Positions 26,042 through 33,418 of a stretch of 64,000 nt of DNA are shown piece after piece (the stretch's first letter is position 1; the number at the start of each line of letters is the position of its first letter). Position numbers and translations under genes: made by a program. Origin of the DNA: Jeongeupia chitinilytica (GTDB lineage: Bacteria; Pseudomonadota; Gammaproteobacteria; Burkholderiales; Chitinibacteraceae); the NCBI RefSeq assembly GCF_014652315.1, contig NZ_BMYO01000002.1, positions 372,001 through 436,000 of the forward strand. The letters are read 5' to 3'. The notes under the pieces were generated by a model that did no database searches, was not told the DNA's origin, and saw only the letters and a program-made list of their open reading frames with translations.

Positions 26042-26362
26042 TTAGCGCGCTGCCAGCTGGGCCGACTGGCCGTGAACCGGTTCGCGGTCGCGTGTCGCGG
26101 CCAGACGAAGCGTTTCGTACAGTTCCGGCTTCATTTCCTTCAGGTACTCGAGGATCAGGTAATCCTCGCGGTTGATCTTGGCAAGATCGACTTGCTCGAT
26201 ATGGACGACGCGCAGCAACTCGCGCACCGGGCGCGGCATGTTGCGGCCGCTTTCATAGCGGGAACCGCCGCTTTGCGTCACGCCGATCTTGCTCCAGAAT
26301 TCCTGTTGATTCAGGCTCAGACGGCGGCGCACTTCGCGCGGGTTCAGTGTGGTTTCTTTCAT
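26042..26362 (-). CDS. XRE-family helix-turn-helix protein
   Basis: This 106-residue protein has an N-terminal HTH (LSLNQQEFWSKIGVTQSGGS then RYESGRNMPRPVRELLRVVH, about residues 15-53). A helical tail follows (LILEYLKEMKPELYETLRLA). The W-S-K-x-G-V-T-Q-S-G-G-S-R-Y pattern is that of small betaproteobacterial XRE regulators. It stands alone, divergent from the DUF455 gene at 26486. The tail may mediate dimerisation. Its target is unknown, and the 123-bp divergent gap is a candidate. Confidence 0.8.
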   Translation of the reverse strand: MKETTLNPREVRRRLSLNQQEFWSKIGVTQSGGSRYESGRNMPRPVRELLRVVHIEQVDLAKINREDYLILEYLKEMKPELYETLRLAATRDREPVHGQSAQLAAR

Positions 26363-26485
26363 GGCGTGGACTCCTCGTACGGCGGTATGACGGCGTAAAC
26401 CTTGACGTCATCATAGGGATGAGGGCCGGTTCCAGACACGTAAGTATTTCCTTATGAATATGTGATTTAGTAACGCAACCAATTA

Positions 26486-27298
26486 ATGAAAAGTTCTGAT
26501 ATTGATCATCTCAAAAAACAACAACTTGCCCATCGTGCCCTCATGGAGCGTGACCCGGTGCTCAAGGTCAGGCAAGTTAATGATTTCAATGACGATTCCT
26601 ATTTGGAAAATGCTCCGGTTCACGTCGCACGGATCATCGTTCCGGGCCGTCCGGCGCGCCCGGAACTGGTGGCGCCTTCGGCCTTGGCCAACCGGGAAAT
26701 TCATAGCGTCGAAGGGCGTGGTGCGCTGCTGCATGCGATTGCCCACATCGAGTTCAATGCCATTAATCTGGCGCTGGATGCCGTCTATCGATTCACCGGC
26801 ATGCCCGAAGCTTACTACAACGACTGGTTGCAGGTCGCCCGCGAGGAAGCGTTGCACTTCTCGCTGTTATGCGACCACCTCGCTACGCTGGGCTACGCCT
26901 ACGGCGATTTCCCGGCGCACAACGGTCTGTGGGAAATGGCCGTCAAGACCGATGACGACGTGATGGCCCGGATGGCGCTGGTACCACGCATCCTCGAGGC
27001 GCGCGGGCTGGATGTGACGCCGGGTATTCGCGAAAAGCTCAAGCAGAGCGGCGATGTACGAGCCTGCGAGATTCTCGACGTCATTCTGCGTGACGAAATC
27101 GGCCATGTTCAGATCGGCAACCGCTGGTTTCACTGGTGTTGCACCGAGCGCGGGCTGGATCCGGTCCCGACGTTTGTCGGGCTGCTGCATGATTACGATG
27201 CAGTGTTGCCGCGCGGCAAGCTGAACTATCCGGCCCGGCGGGCCGCCGGTTTCAGCGACGAGGAGCTGGCGCTGATCGAGTCGATCAAGCTGGTCTAG
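26486..27298 (+). CDS. DUF455 family ferritin-like protein
   Basis: This 270-residue protein has the DUF455 ferritin-like four-helix core. Likely metal ligands lie in AHIEFNAINLALDAVYRF, REEALHFSLLCDHLATLGY and LRDEIGHVQIGNRWFHWCC, each with the E-x2-H or E-N spacing of di-metal carboxylate proteins. R-E-I-H-S-V-E-G-R-G-A-L-L precedes the core. The function is not established for this family. The start at 26486 has no strong SD. A Gly-poor charged N-terminus with no signal peptide indicates a cytosolic protein. Confidence 0.85.
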   Translation: MKSSDIDHLKKQQLAHRALMERDPVLKVRQVNDFNDDSYLENAPVHVARIIVPGRPARPELVAPSALANREIHSVEGRGALLHAIAHIEFNAINLALDAVYRFTGMPEAYYNDWLQVAREEALHFSLLCDHLATLGYAYGDFPAHNGLWEMAVKTDDDVMARMALVPRILEARGLDVTPGIREKLKQSGDVRACEILDVILRDEIGHVQIGNRWFHWCCTERGLDPVPTFVGLLHDYDAVLPRGKLNYPARRAAGFSDEELALIESIKLV

Positions 27299-27393
27299 CG
27301 AAGGGCGCGCGGATGTTCGGTCCGAGCGCCTCGGTTTCTCCGTTTTCGGCCCAGTACACGTTGGAACAGGGGGCGGGCGCCCTGCGCAAGCAG

Positions 27394-27552
27394 CTAGGCT
27401 GCTGGCCACGCCATTGCCGATAGGCCTGTTGCGTATCGTTCGATCATGACGCCGACCGGAATGAAGACAAGCGTCGCCCAGCCGAGCCGGATCGCGCCGT
27501 TGATGGCCGAACCCAACCACTCGAAACCCATCAGGTTGACGGGGTCGTTCAC
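27394..27552 (-). CDS. Possible 52-residue membrane peptide downstream of barstar
   Basis: A GTG-initiated frame 17 bp after the barstar stop encodes a hydrophobic peptide. It contains one probable membrane helix (GAIRLGWATLVFIPVGVMIE, about residues 19-38). No good SD is visible, and I do not recognise it. If real it would be the last gene of the regulator-barnase-barstar set. It could equally be the remnant of a longer membrane protein. Confidence 0.28.
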   Translation of the reverse strand: MNDPVNLMGFEWLGSAINGAIRLGWATLVFIPVGVMIERYATGLSAMAWPAA

Positions 27553-27569
27553 GCGTTTTTGACCGGCAT

Positions 27570-27851
27570 TCAGCCGATCCGGAGGTGCAGGTCGTCGCGT
27601 TCGTCGGCGGCATCGCGCAGTGTCGTCAGCAGCGCGGCATGACGGTCTGCACCAAGGTAGGGGCGTGCGTCGGCGGCATCGGGCCAGTTCAGGGTCAGCG
27701 ACCCCTCGAGATCGGCCGTCAGCAGGTCGAACAGTGCATCGAGATTGCGGCCGAAATGCGCCGGCAGCGGCAGTTGCCGCGCCAGTTGCGCGTAGACGTC
27801 GTCCATGCTGCGGATGTCGTGCAGTACTACGGTGTGATGTTTGCTCATCAA
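27570..27851 (-). CDS. Barstar-family ribonuclease inhibitor
   Basis: This 93-residue cytosolic inhibitor should neutralise the RNase encoded immediately upstream. PAHFGRNLDALFDLLTADLEG matches the barstar barnase-binding helix (P-E-Y-Y-G-x-N-L-D-A-L-W-D), including the Asp equivalent to D39. RDAADERDDLHLRIG matches the C-terminal segment that carries E76 in the Bacillus protein. It starts six bases after the barnase stop, with AAGGAG as SD. The pairing gives strong mutual support. Confidence 0.93.
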   Translation of the reverse strand: MMSKHHTVVLHDIRSMDDVYAQLARQLPLPAHFGRNLDALFDLLTADLEGSLTLNWPDAADARPYLGADRHAALLTTLRDAADERDDLHLRIG

Positions 27852-27857
27852 GACTCC

Positions 27858-28292
27858 TTACGGCTGGCAGGCGGGCAGCTCGGTGAAGGTCTGGTAGTGG
27901 TCGACCGTGACGAAGCGCCGGCCTTGCGGTTCGTAGACCAGCCGTTTAGCGCCGCGCTTGCCGCCGCGATAGTCGAGGTCGGCCTCGCGATACTGGCCGC
28001 GCGGCAGTCGTTGTTCGCGATTGCCGAACCGGTCGCCACCGATCGAGTGCGCCGGCAGCACTTGCCACAAGTCCCGTCCGGGTTGCCAGCCGGCGGCCTG
28101 TGCCTGGCGCTTGGTCACGTAGCGCTCGGGTAGTCGCCCGTCGCGGGCCAGTGTGCCGAGTGCGGTGGCAAGTTCGGCACGGTCGAGTTTGTGCGAGGCG
28201 GCAAAGGACGCCGCGACGTCGTCGCAGCGCGGGAGCGCGGCGAATGCGGGAACGGTCAGGGTCAGCAGCAGGCCGAGCAGGGAAAGGCGCAT
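27858..28292 (-). CDS. Secreted guanyl-specific ribonuclease (barnase family)
   Basis: This 144-residue RNase has a Sec signal peptide (MRLSLLGLLLTLTVPAFA). By alignment with Bacillus barnase every catalytic residue is present: E103 in READLDY (E73), R113 (R83), R117 in KRLVY (R87) and H132 in DHYQTF (H102). IGGDRFGNRE matches the substrate loop. Cys at 23 and 142 may form a disulfide, absent in barnase. It lies 18 bp after an MmyB-type regulator and directly before barstar. Roles could include nutrient scavenging or antagonism. Confidence 0.93.
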   Translation of the reverse strand: MRLSLLGLLLTLTVPAFAALPRCDDVAASFAASHKLDRAELATALGTLARDGRLPERYVTKRQAQAAGWQPGRDLWQVLPAHSIGGDRFGNREQRLPRGQYREADLDYRGGKRGAKRLVYEPQGRRFVTVDHYQTFTELPACQP

Positions 28293-28310
28293 GACGGGTC
28301 CGGTGTGGAA

Positions 28311-29105
28311 TCAGCGGGCATCGAGGGGGGTCAGCAGCACCAGTTTCAGTGCTTCGTGATCGACCAGCTTGAACGACAGTTGATGATAGACGAGCAGGCC
28401 GTCGTCGGGATGGGCAAAGGTGCGCTCGCCGCCCTGTCGTTCGAGTACATCGTGGCGACGCCAGTACTCGGCAAATTCCGGGCTGGATTGCGACAGCTGG
28501 GCGACCTGTTCGATCAGGCCAGCATCGTCGACGCCTGCGCGCGTGTCGGCGCGAAACTCGGCCGCCAACCGACGGGCGCGGACTTCCCAGTCGACCACCA
28601 GCGTCCGTGCGGCCTGGTCGAGGAAAACGAAGTCGAGCAGGTTCGGCGCGGCATCGGCGGCCAGCCATGGACCGAACAGCCGCGCTGCGGCATCGTTCCA
28701 TGCGAGCACGTCCCAGCGCCGTCCGAGCACATAGGCCGGCCCGGCAAAGCCGCGCACTGCAGCTTCGATCACGCCGGGCGAAACGTCGTGTTCGGCCCGC
28801 GGTTGTTGCGGGTCGTGCCGGCCCGCAAGCTCGAACAGGTAGGCGCGCTGCGAGCGGTCCATGCGCAAGGCGACCGCCAGGCGGTCGAGCGCGTCGGCGG
28901 AAACGCTGATGTCGCGGCCCTGCTCGATCCAGGTGTACCAGGTCGGACTGATGTCGCAGAGCTGGGCCACTTCTTCACGCCGCAGGCCCGCCGTGCGGCG
29001 ACGCAGGCCGGCGGCAAAGCCGAAGGCGGCGGGCTCGCGTTGCTGGCGCAGGCTCATGAGAAAGTCGCCGAGTTCCTTGCGGCGGATCGAGGCGCTGACG
29101 GACAT
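28311..29105 (-). CDS. XRE-family regulator with MmyB-like ligand domain
   Basis: This 264-residue regulator has an N-terminal HTH (RRRTAGLRREEVAQLCDISP, TWYTWIEQGRDISVS) followed by an MmyB-like PAS-type domain (PAYVLGRRWDVLAWNDAAARLFGPW ... LVVDWEVRARRLAAEFRAD). This family is proposed to bind fatty acids or similar ligands and often controls adjacent genes. Here it is the first gene before barnase and barstar on the same strand, so it may control them as well as itself. Candidate operators lie at 29128-29166. Confidence 0.9.
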   Translation of the reverse strand: MSVSASIRRKELGDFLMSLRQQREPAAFGFAAGLRRRTAGLRREEVAQLCDISPTWYTWIEQGRDISVSADALDRLAVALRMDRSQRAYLFELAGRHDPQQPRAEHDVSPGVIEAAVRGFAGPAYVLGRRWDVLAWNDAAARLFGPWLAADAAPNLLDFVFLDQAARTLVVDWEVRARRLAAEFRADTRAGVDDAGLIEQVAQLSQSSPEFAEYWRRHDVLERQGGERTFAHPDDGLLVYHQLSFKLVDHEALKLVLLTPLDAR

Positions 29106-29127
29106 GCGGATACTCTGGCTGTTACTG

Positions 29128-29166
29128 TTGATACCAGTATAAGTGCTAAACTTGTTCCAGTATCAA
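29128..29166. promoter_or_regulatory. Dyad TTGATAC-N25-GTATCAA with repeated CCAGTAT (putative MmyB-regulator operator)
   Basis: Seven-base inverted arms at 29128-29134 and 29160-29166 enclose ATACCAGTAT. A second CCAGTAT follows at 29157-29163, 23 bp (about two helical turns) from the first at 29134-29140. The segment lies 23 bp upstream of the regulator start and between it and leuC, an obvious place for autoregulation. Confidence 0.5.
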
Positions 29167-29313
29167 AACGTCCCTAATCTGGCTGCATCGGGCGGGAACG
29201 AAGGTTTGCTTACCAGCCTGCGGTGGCTGCCGGCGCGTGATCCAGCTCACTTGAGCGCACCGACAGCAACGTATGATCATGCCGTGGCAACACGGTTTTC
29301 TTCTGGAACGAAT

Positions 29314-30723
29314 ATGGCCGCACAGACGCTTTACGACAAACTCTGGCACTCGCACGTCGTCAGCGAGGAAGCCGACGGGACCTGTCTGCTTTACATCGAT
29401 CGCCATCTGGTTCACGAAGTGACCAGCCCGCAGGCGTTCGAAGGGCTCAAACTCGCCGGTCGCAAACTGTGGCGCGCGCATTCGGTGGTGTCGACGCCGG
29501 ACCACAATACCCCGACCGATCACTGGGATGAAGGCATCAAGGATCCGATCTCGCGTCAGCAGGTCGAGACACTCGACGCCAACATCAGGGAGTTCGGCGC
29601 GCTGGTCTATTACCCGTTCAAGGACAAGCATCAGGGCATCCTGCACGTGGTCGGTCCGGAAAGCGGTGCGACCCTGCCGGGGATGACCGTCGTCTGTGGC
29701 GACAGCCATACGTCGACGCACGGTGCCTTCGGCGCGCTGGCGCACGGCATCGGTACCTCTGAAGTCGAGCATGTGCTGGCGACGCAGTGTCTGGTGGCCA
29801 AGAAGTCGAAGGCGATGCTGGTGCGCGTCGACGGCCAGCTCGGCCGCGGCGTGACCGCCAAGGACGTGGCGCTGGCCATCATCGGCAGGATCGGTACGGC
29901 CGGCGGTACCGGCTATGCGATCGAATTCGGTGGCAGCGCGATCCGCGGCCTGTCGATGGAAGGCCGGATGACCCTGTGCAATATGGCGATCGAGGCGGGT
30001 GCCCGGGCCGGCATGGTGGCCGTCGACCAGACGACGATCGATTACGTGAAGGGGCGTCCGTTCGCACCGAATGCAGAACAATGGGATGCCGCGGTCGCCA
30101 ACTGGCGCACGCTGGTGTCCGATGACGGTGCCGTATTCGACGCCGTGGTCGAACTCAAGGCCGAAGACATCGAGCCGCAAGTGACCTGGGGTACGTCGCC
30201 CGAGCAGGTGCTGTCGGTCAATGGCCGCGTGCCCGATCCGGCCGCGGAAAGCGATGCGGTGAAGAAGGGCAGTTACGAACGCGCCTTGCAGTACATGGGC
30301 TTGAGCGCCAATACGCCGATCACCGAGATTCCGGTCGACAAGGTGTTCATCGGTTCGTGCACCAATTCGCGGATCGAAGACCTGCGCGCCGCTGCGTCGG
30401 TGGTCAAGGGCAAGAAGAAGGCCGATTCGGTCAAGCTGGTGATGATCGTGCCGGGTTCGGGTCTGGTGAAGGCGCAGGCCGAAGCCGAAGGGCTGGACAA
30501 GGTGTTCCTCGATGCAGGCTTCGAGTGGCGCGAGCCGGGCTGTTCGATGTGCCTGGCGATGAACGCCGACCGGCTCGAGCCGGGCGAACGCTGCGCCTCG
30601 ACCAGCAACCGCAATTTCGAAGGGCGTCAGGGGCAGGGGGGGCGTACCCACCTCGTCAGTCCGGAAATGGCCGCAGCTGCGGCGATTGCCGGCCATTTCG
30701 TCGATGTACGCACTTTTGCGTGA
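29314..30723 (+). CDS. leuC: 3-isopropylmalate dehydratase large subunit
   Basis: This 469-residue aconitase-family subunit carries the [4Fe-4S] cluster. Ligands are Cys in FIGSCTNSR and the pair in EPGCSMCLAMN. With LeuD it isomerises 2-isopropylmalate in leucine synthesis. VVCGDSHTSTHGAFGALAHG and SNRNFEGRQGQGGRTHLVSP are family signatures. The start is MAAQTLYDKLW at 29314. Upstream in-frame codons run through the regulatory region. leuD follows after the small lipoprotein gene. Confidence 0.96.
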   Translation: MAAQTLYDKLWHSHVVSEEADGTCLLYIDRHLVHEVTSPQAFEGLKLAGRKLWRAHSVVSTPDHNTPTDHWDEGIKDPISRQQVETLDANIREFGALVYYPFKDKHQGILHVVGPESGATLPGMTVVCGDSHTSTHGAFGALAHGIGTSEVEHVLATQCLVAKKSKAMLVRVDGQLGRGVTAKDVALAIIGRIGTAGGTGYAIEFGGSAIRGLSMEGRMTLCNMAIEAGARAGMVAVDQTTIDYVKGRPFAPNAEQWDAAVANWRTLVSDDGAVFDAVVELKAEDIEPQVTWGTSPEQVLSVNGRVPDPAAESDAVKKGSYERALQYMGLSANTPITEIPVDKVFIGSCTNSRIEDLRAAASVVKGKKKADSVKLVMIVPGSGLVKAQAEAEGLDKVFLDAGFEWREPGCSMCLAMNADRLEPGERCASTSNRNFEGRQGQGGRTHLVSPEMAAAAAIAGHFVDVRTFA

Positions 30724-30766
30724 CGTGACGCTCTAAACATTTTTTGATCTGCTGGAGTGTGAATCC

Positions 30767-30892
30767 ATGAAATCGATTTTCCTGCTCGCCGTTGTCGCTG
30801 CGTTGACCCTGTCCGGCTGTAACACCATGAAGGGGTTCGGTCAGGACGTGCAGAAAGTCGGTGGCAAGATCGAAAACGCCGGCAGCAAATAA
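30767..30892 (+). CDS. Entericidin A/B-family small lipoprotein
   Basis: This 41-residue lipoprotein precursor reads MKSIFLLAVVAALTLSGC with a lipobox (LSGC), then NTMKGFGQDVQKVGGKIENA. The signature C-N-T-x-x-G-x-G-x-D-x-x-x-x-G is that of entericidins, small outer-membrane lipoproteins first described as a toxin/antidote pair in Escherichia. It has a GGAG SD and fits exactly between leuC and leuD. This arrangement recurs in betaproteobacteria. Only one member is present, and its role there is unclear. Confidence 0.9.
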   Translation: MKSIFLLAVVAALTLSGCNTMKGFGQDVQKVGGKIENAGSK

Positions 30893-30943
30893 TTCGACCG
30901 CCACGGCCGCCGGGACCGGTGCCGTGGCTGCGAGGAATCCGCA

Positions 30944-31582
30944 ATGAAAGCCTTTACCCAGTTGAATGGTGTGGTGTGCCCGCTCGACCGTGCCAACGTC
31001 GATACCGACGCGATCATCCCGAAGCAGTTCCTCAAGTCGATCAAGCGCTCGGGCTTCGGTCCGAACCTGTTCGACGAATGGCGTTATCTCGATCATGGCG
31101 AGCCCGGCATGGACAACAGCACCCGTCCGGTCAATCCGGAGTTCGTGCTCAACTTCCCGCGCTACGCCGGCGCACAGGTCCTGCTGGCACGTGACAACTT
31201 CGGTTGCGGTTCGAGCCGCGAGCACGCGCCGTGGGCGATCGACGATTACGGCTTCCGTGTCGTGATCGCACCGAGCTTTGCCGATATCTTTTTCAACAAC
31301 TGCTACAAGAACGGCTTGCTGCCCATCGTGCTGCCGGCCGACGTCGTCGAGCGCCTGTTCAAGGAGTGCGAGGTGCAGGAAGGCTATCGGCTGAACGTCG
31401 ACCTGGAAAAGCAGCAAGTCACGACGCCGTCGGGCGAGGTTTTCAGCTTCGATGTCACCGCACACCGCAAGCATTGCCTGTTGAACGGTCTCGATGAAAT
31501 CGGCCTGACGCTGGCGCATGCCGACGAAATCCGCGCCTTCGAAGCGCGGCACCGCGAAGCCAAGCCCTGGTTGTTCGTCTAA
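30944..31582 (+). CDS. leuD: 3-isopropylmalate dehydratase small subunit
   Basis: This 212-residue swivel-domain subunit pairs with LeuC. NVDTDAIIPKQFLKSIKRSGFG, NFGCGSSREHAPWA and FFNNCYKNGLLPIVLP are family signatures. Length is standard for the proteobacterial LeuD. It is preceded by the entericidin gene and followed by nagB, not by leuB as in related genomes. Confidence 0.96.
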   Translation: MKAFTQLNGVVCPLDRANVDTDAIIPKQFLKSIKRSGFGPNLFDEWRYLDHGEPGMDNSTRPVNPEFVLNFPRYAGAQVLLARDNFGCGSSREHAPWAIDDYGFRVVIAPSFADIFFNNCYKNGLLPIVLPADVVERLFKECEVQEGYRLNVDLEKQQVTTPSGEVFSFDVTAHRKHCLLNGLDEIGLTLAHADEIRAFEARHREAKPWLFV

Positions 31583-31639
31583 CCGGTTTGAGTGGCGGGA
31601 AATTGGGGGAGGTCAATACGGCCTCCACCTGATTTGTCG

Positions 31640-31663
31640 TATAGTTAGACGTTTTCTTGTCTA
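31640..31663 (+). promoter_or_regulatory. nagB promoter region with inverted repeat TAGAC-N8-GTCTA
   Basis: A possible -10 TATAGT (31640-31645) is followed directly by the inverted repeat TAGAC (31646-31650) and GTCTA (31659-31663). A site there would overlap the transcription start and suit a repressor. It does not match the repeat upstream of nagE, so shared control by one nag regulator is not evident. No clear -35 is visible. Confidence 0.4.
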
Positions 31664-31681
31664 CCCGGAAAGAATAAGACC

Positions 31682-32416
31682 ATGATCCTGCATAAGTTCA
31701 AAAATCAAGCCGATCTCGACCGCGCCGCTGCGGACCTGTTCATCTCGGTGGTTCGCGCCAAACCCAATGCGGTGCTCGGCATGGCTACCGGCGGCACGCC
31801 GGTCGGCCTGTACAAGGAAATCGTCAAGACCTACCAGCAGGGTCTGGTCAGCTTCAAGGAAGTCACGACCTTCAACCTCGACGAATACGTCGGCCTGCCG
31901 GTGTCGCATCCGGAGTCGTACCGCAGCTTCATGCAGACGAACCTGTTCGACCACATCGACATCCTGGCGGAAAACACCCATGTGCCGAACGGCAATGCCA
32001 CGGACATCGATGCCGAAGGCCGTCGTTACGACGAGGCGATCTATCAGCAGGGTTCGGTCGACATGCAGCTGCTGGGTATCGGTGGCAATGGCCACATCGG
32101 CTTCAACGAGCCGGATGACGAGCTGTCGCGCTTCACCCACAAGGTCACGCTGAAGGAAAGCACCCGCGAAGCCAACAAGCGCTTCTTCAACTCGATCGAC
32201 GAAGTCCCGACGCACGCGATCACCATGGGCATGGGTTCGATCCTGCATGCCAAGGCGATCCTGCTGGTCGTGAAGGGCCAGGAAAAGGCCGAGATCCTCG
32301 ATCGCACGCTGAACGGCCCGATCACCACCCAGGTCCCGGCGTCGCTGCTGCAGACGCATCCGCGCGTGATCGTGATGACCGACTGTGACGTGACCTACAA
32401 GGTTTCGCACTCGTAA
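31682..32416 (+). CDS. nagB: Glucosamine-6-phosphate deaminase
   Basis: This enzyme converts GlcN6P to fructose-6-P and ammonia, the last step of GlcNAc use. At 244 residues it is of the short NagB type, about 20 residues less than the allosteric Escherichia enzyme. Motifs are MATGGTPVGLYKEI, TFNLDEYVGL (catalytic Asp), GIGGNGHIGFNEP (catalytic His loop) and TMGMGSILHAKAILLVVKG. It sits alone between leuD and a secreted protein, about 28 kb from nagE. A terminator follows. Confidence 0.95.
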   Translation: MILHKFKNQADLDRAAADLFISVVRAKPNAVLGMATGGTPVGLYKEIVKTYQQGLVSFKEVTTFNLDEYVGLPVSHPESYRSFMQTNLFDHIDILAENTHVPNGNATDIDAEGRRYDEAIYQQGSVDMQLLGIGGNGHIGFNEPDDELSRFTHKVTLKESTREANKRFFNSIDEVPTHAITMGMGSILHAKAILLVVKGQEKAEILDRTLNGPITTQVPASLLQTHPRVIVMTDCDVTYKVSHS

Positions 32417-32429
32417 TCGAATGCACCGA

Positions 32430-32457
32430 CAAAAAGCGGGAGCGATCCCGCTTTTTG
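32430..32457 (+). terminator. Intrinsic terminator after nagB
   Basis: CAAAAAGCGGG and CCCGCTTTTTG enclose a six-base loop, 13 bp after the nagB stop. It is symmetric, with U-tracts in both directions. Confidence 0.88.
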
Positions 32458-32518
32458 TTTGCCTGCAGATTGTGACGAATCGCGCCGATGAGAAGAAAAG
32501 CGCCACTGGATTGTTTGC

Positions 32519-33361
32519 ATGACGTTGATTTCAACAAATAGAAAAATGCTGGCCGCAGTGTCGGCCTGCATGCTGTTTTCGGCGCCGGCTTTGCTGGCGG
32601 CGGGCTCGGGCGACGCGGCGAAAGCATCGGCCAAGCCTGCTGTTTCGGAAGATGCGCAGATGCTGTTCTGGAACAGCATCAAGGACAGCAAGGATCCGGC
32701 CGAGTTTCAGGCGTACCTGGACCAGTTTCCCAACGGGATCTTCGTCAAGTTGGCCGAGATCAAACTCGCCAAGTTGCAAAAGTCGCCGACCGCCAGTTCG
32801 CGGCTGCCTGCCCAGGCTGCCTCGGTATCCGCGGTGGCAAATCCGAGGTTGCCGGCGCAAACGGCAGTTGCCGTACCGACAAGTTCGGCCCCGAAGCTGA
32901 ACTACCGCTTGAGTTATCGGGGCGCGCGCACGCAAACGTTCACGCTCAAGTTTGACGGCGAGCGCTGGGTGACGAATGACCCGATCGAGCGGTACAACTG
33001 CTTGCTGGGACCCATTGCGGAAACCGCCAGCGCACCGGCAGTGTGGGATGTGCAGCGTCTGCTGAACGAGGCTGCGGCCGGGGTCAATATCCCGCGCAAG
33101 ATCAGGGCCTCCGCCTCGCGCGGCGACGACGCGCTGTCGCGCTATGCCCTGAAGAAGGTGGATCAGGATGGCGCACGGGTTCGCATGTTGATTGAGGGTG
33201 AACTGGCGCCGGTCGGACGTCTTTCCGGCGGCTCCGAGGCATTTCGATTCTCGCTGGATGTAAATGTCGACGCGGCGCGTGGTGTGCTGACTTCGGCTAA
33301 AACGTGGATCACGACCACATCAGGTGGCCGTTTCAATTGCGAAATCAGTTTGGCTGAGTGA
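32519..33361 (+). CDS. Secreted protein of unknown function
   Basis: This 280-residue protein has a signal peptide (KMLAAVSACMLFSAPALLAA). A short helical segment (MLFWNSIKDSKDPAEFQAYL, DQFPNGIFVKLAEIKLAKL) resembles the F-P-x-G-x-F-x-x-L-A motif often found beside caspase-like domains and Sel1 repeats. An Ala/Pro-rich linker (about 90-125) precedes a C-terminal region of likely beta structure with two Cys (YNCLL and FNCEI). I do not recognise the C-terminal domain. It ends 57 bp before leuB and could be co-transcribed. Confidence 0.7.
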   Translation: MTLISTNRKMLAAVSACMLFSAPALLAAGSGDAAKASAKPAVSEDAQMLFWNSIKDSKDPAEFQAYLDQFPNGIFVKLAEIKLAKLQKSPTASSRLPAQAASVSAVANPRLPAQTAVAVPTSSAPKLNYRLSYRGARTQTFTLKFDGERWVTNDPIERYNCLLGPIAETASAPAVWDVQRLLNEAAAGVNIPRKIRASASRGDDALSRYALKKVDQDGARVRMLIEGELAPVGRLSGGSEAFRFSLDVNVDAARGVLTSAKTWITTTSGGRFNCEISLAE

Positions 33362-33418
33362 TTGCCGGTAGTGCTGCCGCTACCATATTTTTGTTTTCCG
33401 TCCGGAGTATGAGGTCCC

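Noticed and set aside
26486..26520. Possible FNR-like site TTGATCATC inside the DUF455 start region
   Set aside because: Only the left half fits. The right half lacks ATCAA at the required spacing, and the site lies within the coding sequence.
31640..31663. Idea that nagE and nagB share one operator
   Set aside because: The dyads (ATGTCA-N7-TGACAT and TAGAC-N8-GTCTA) do not align in arms or spacing.
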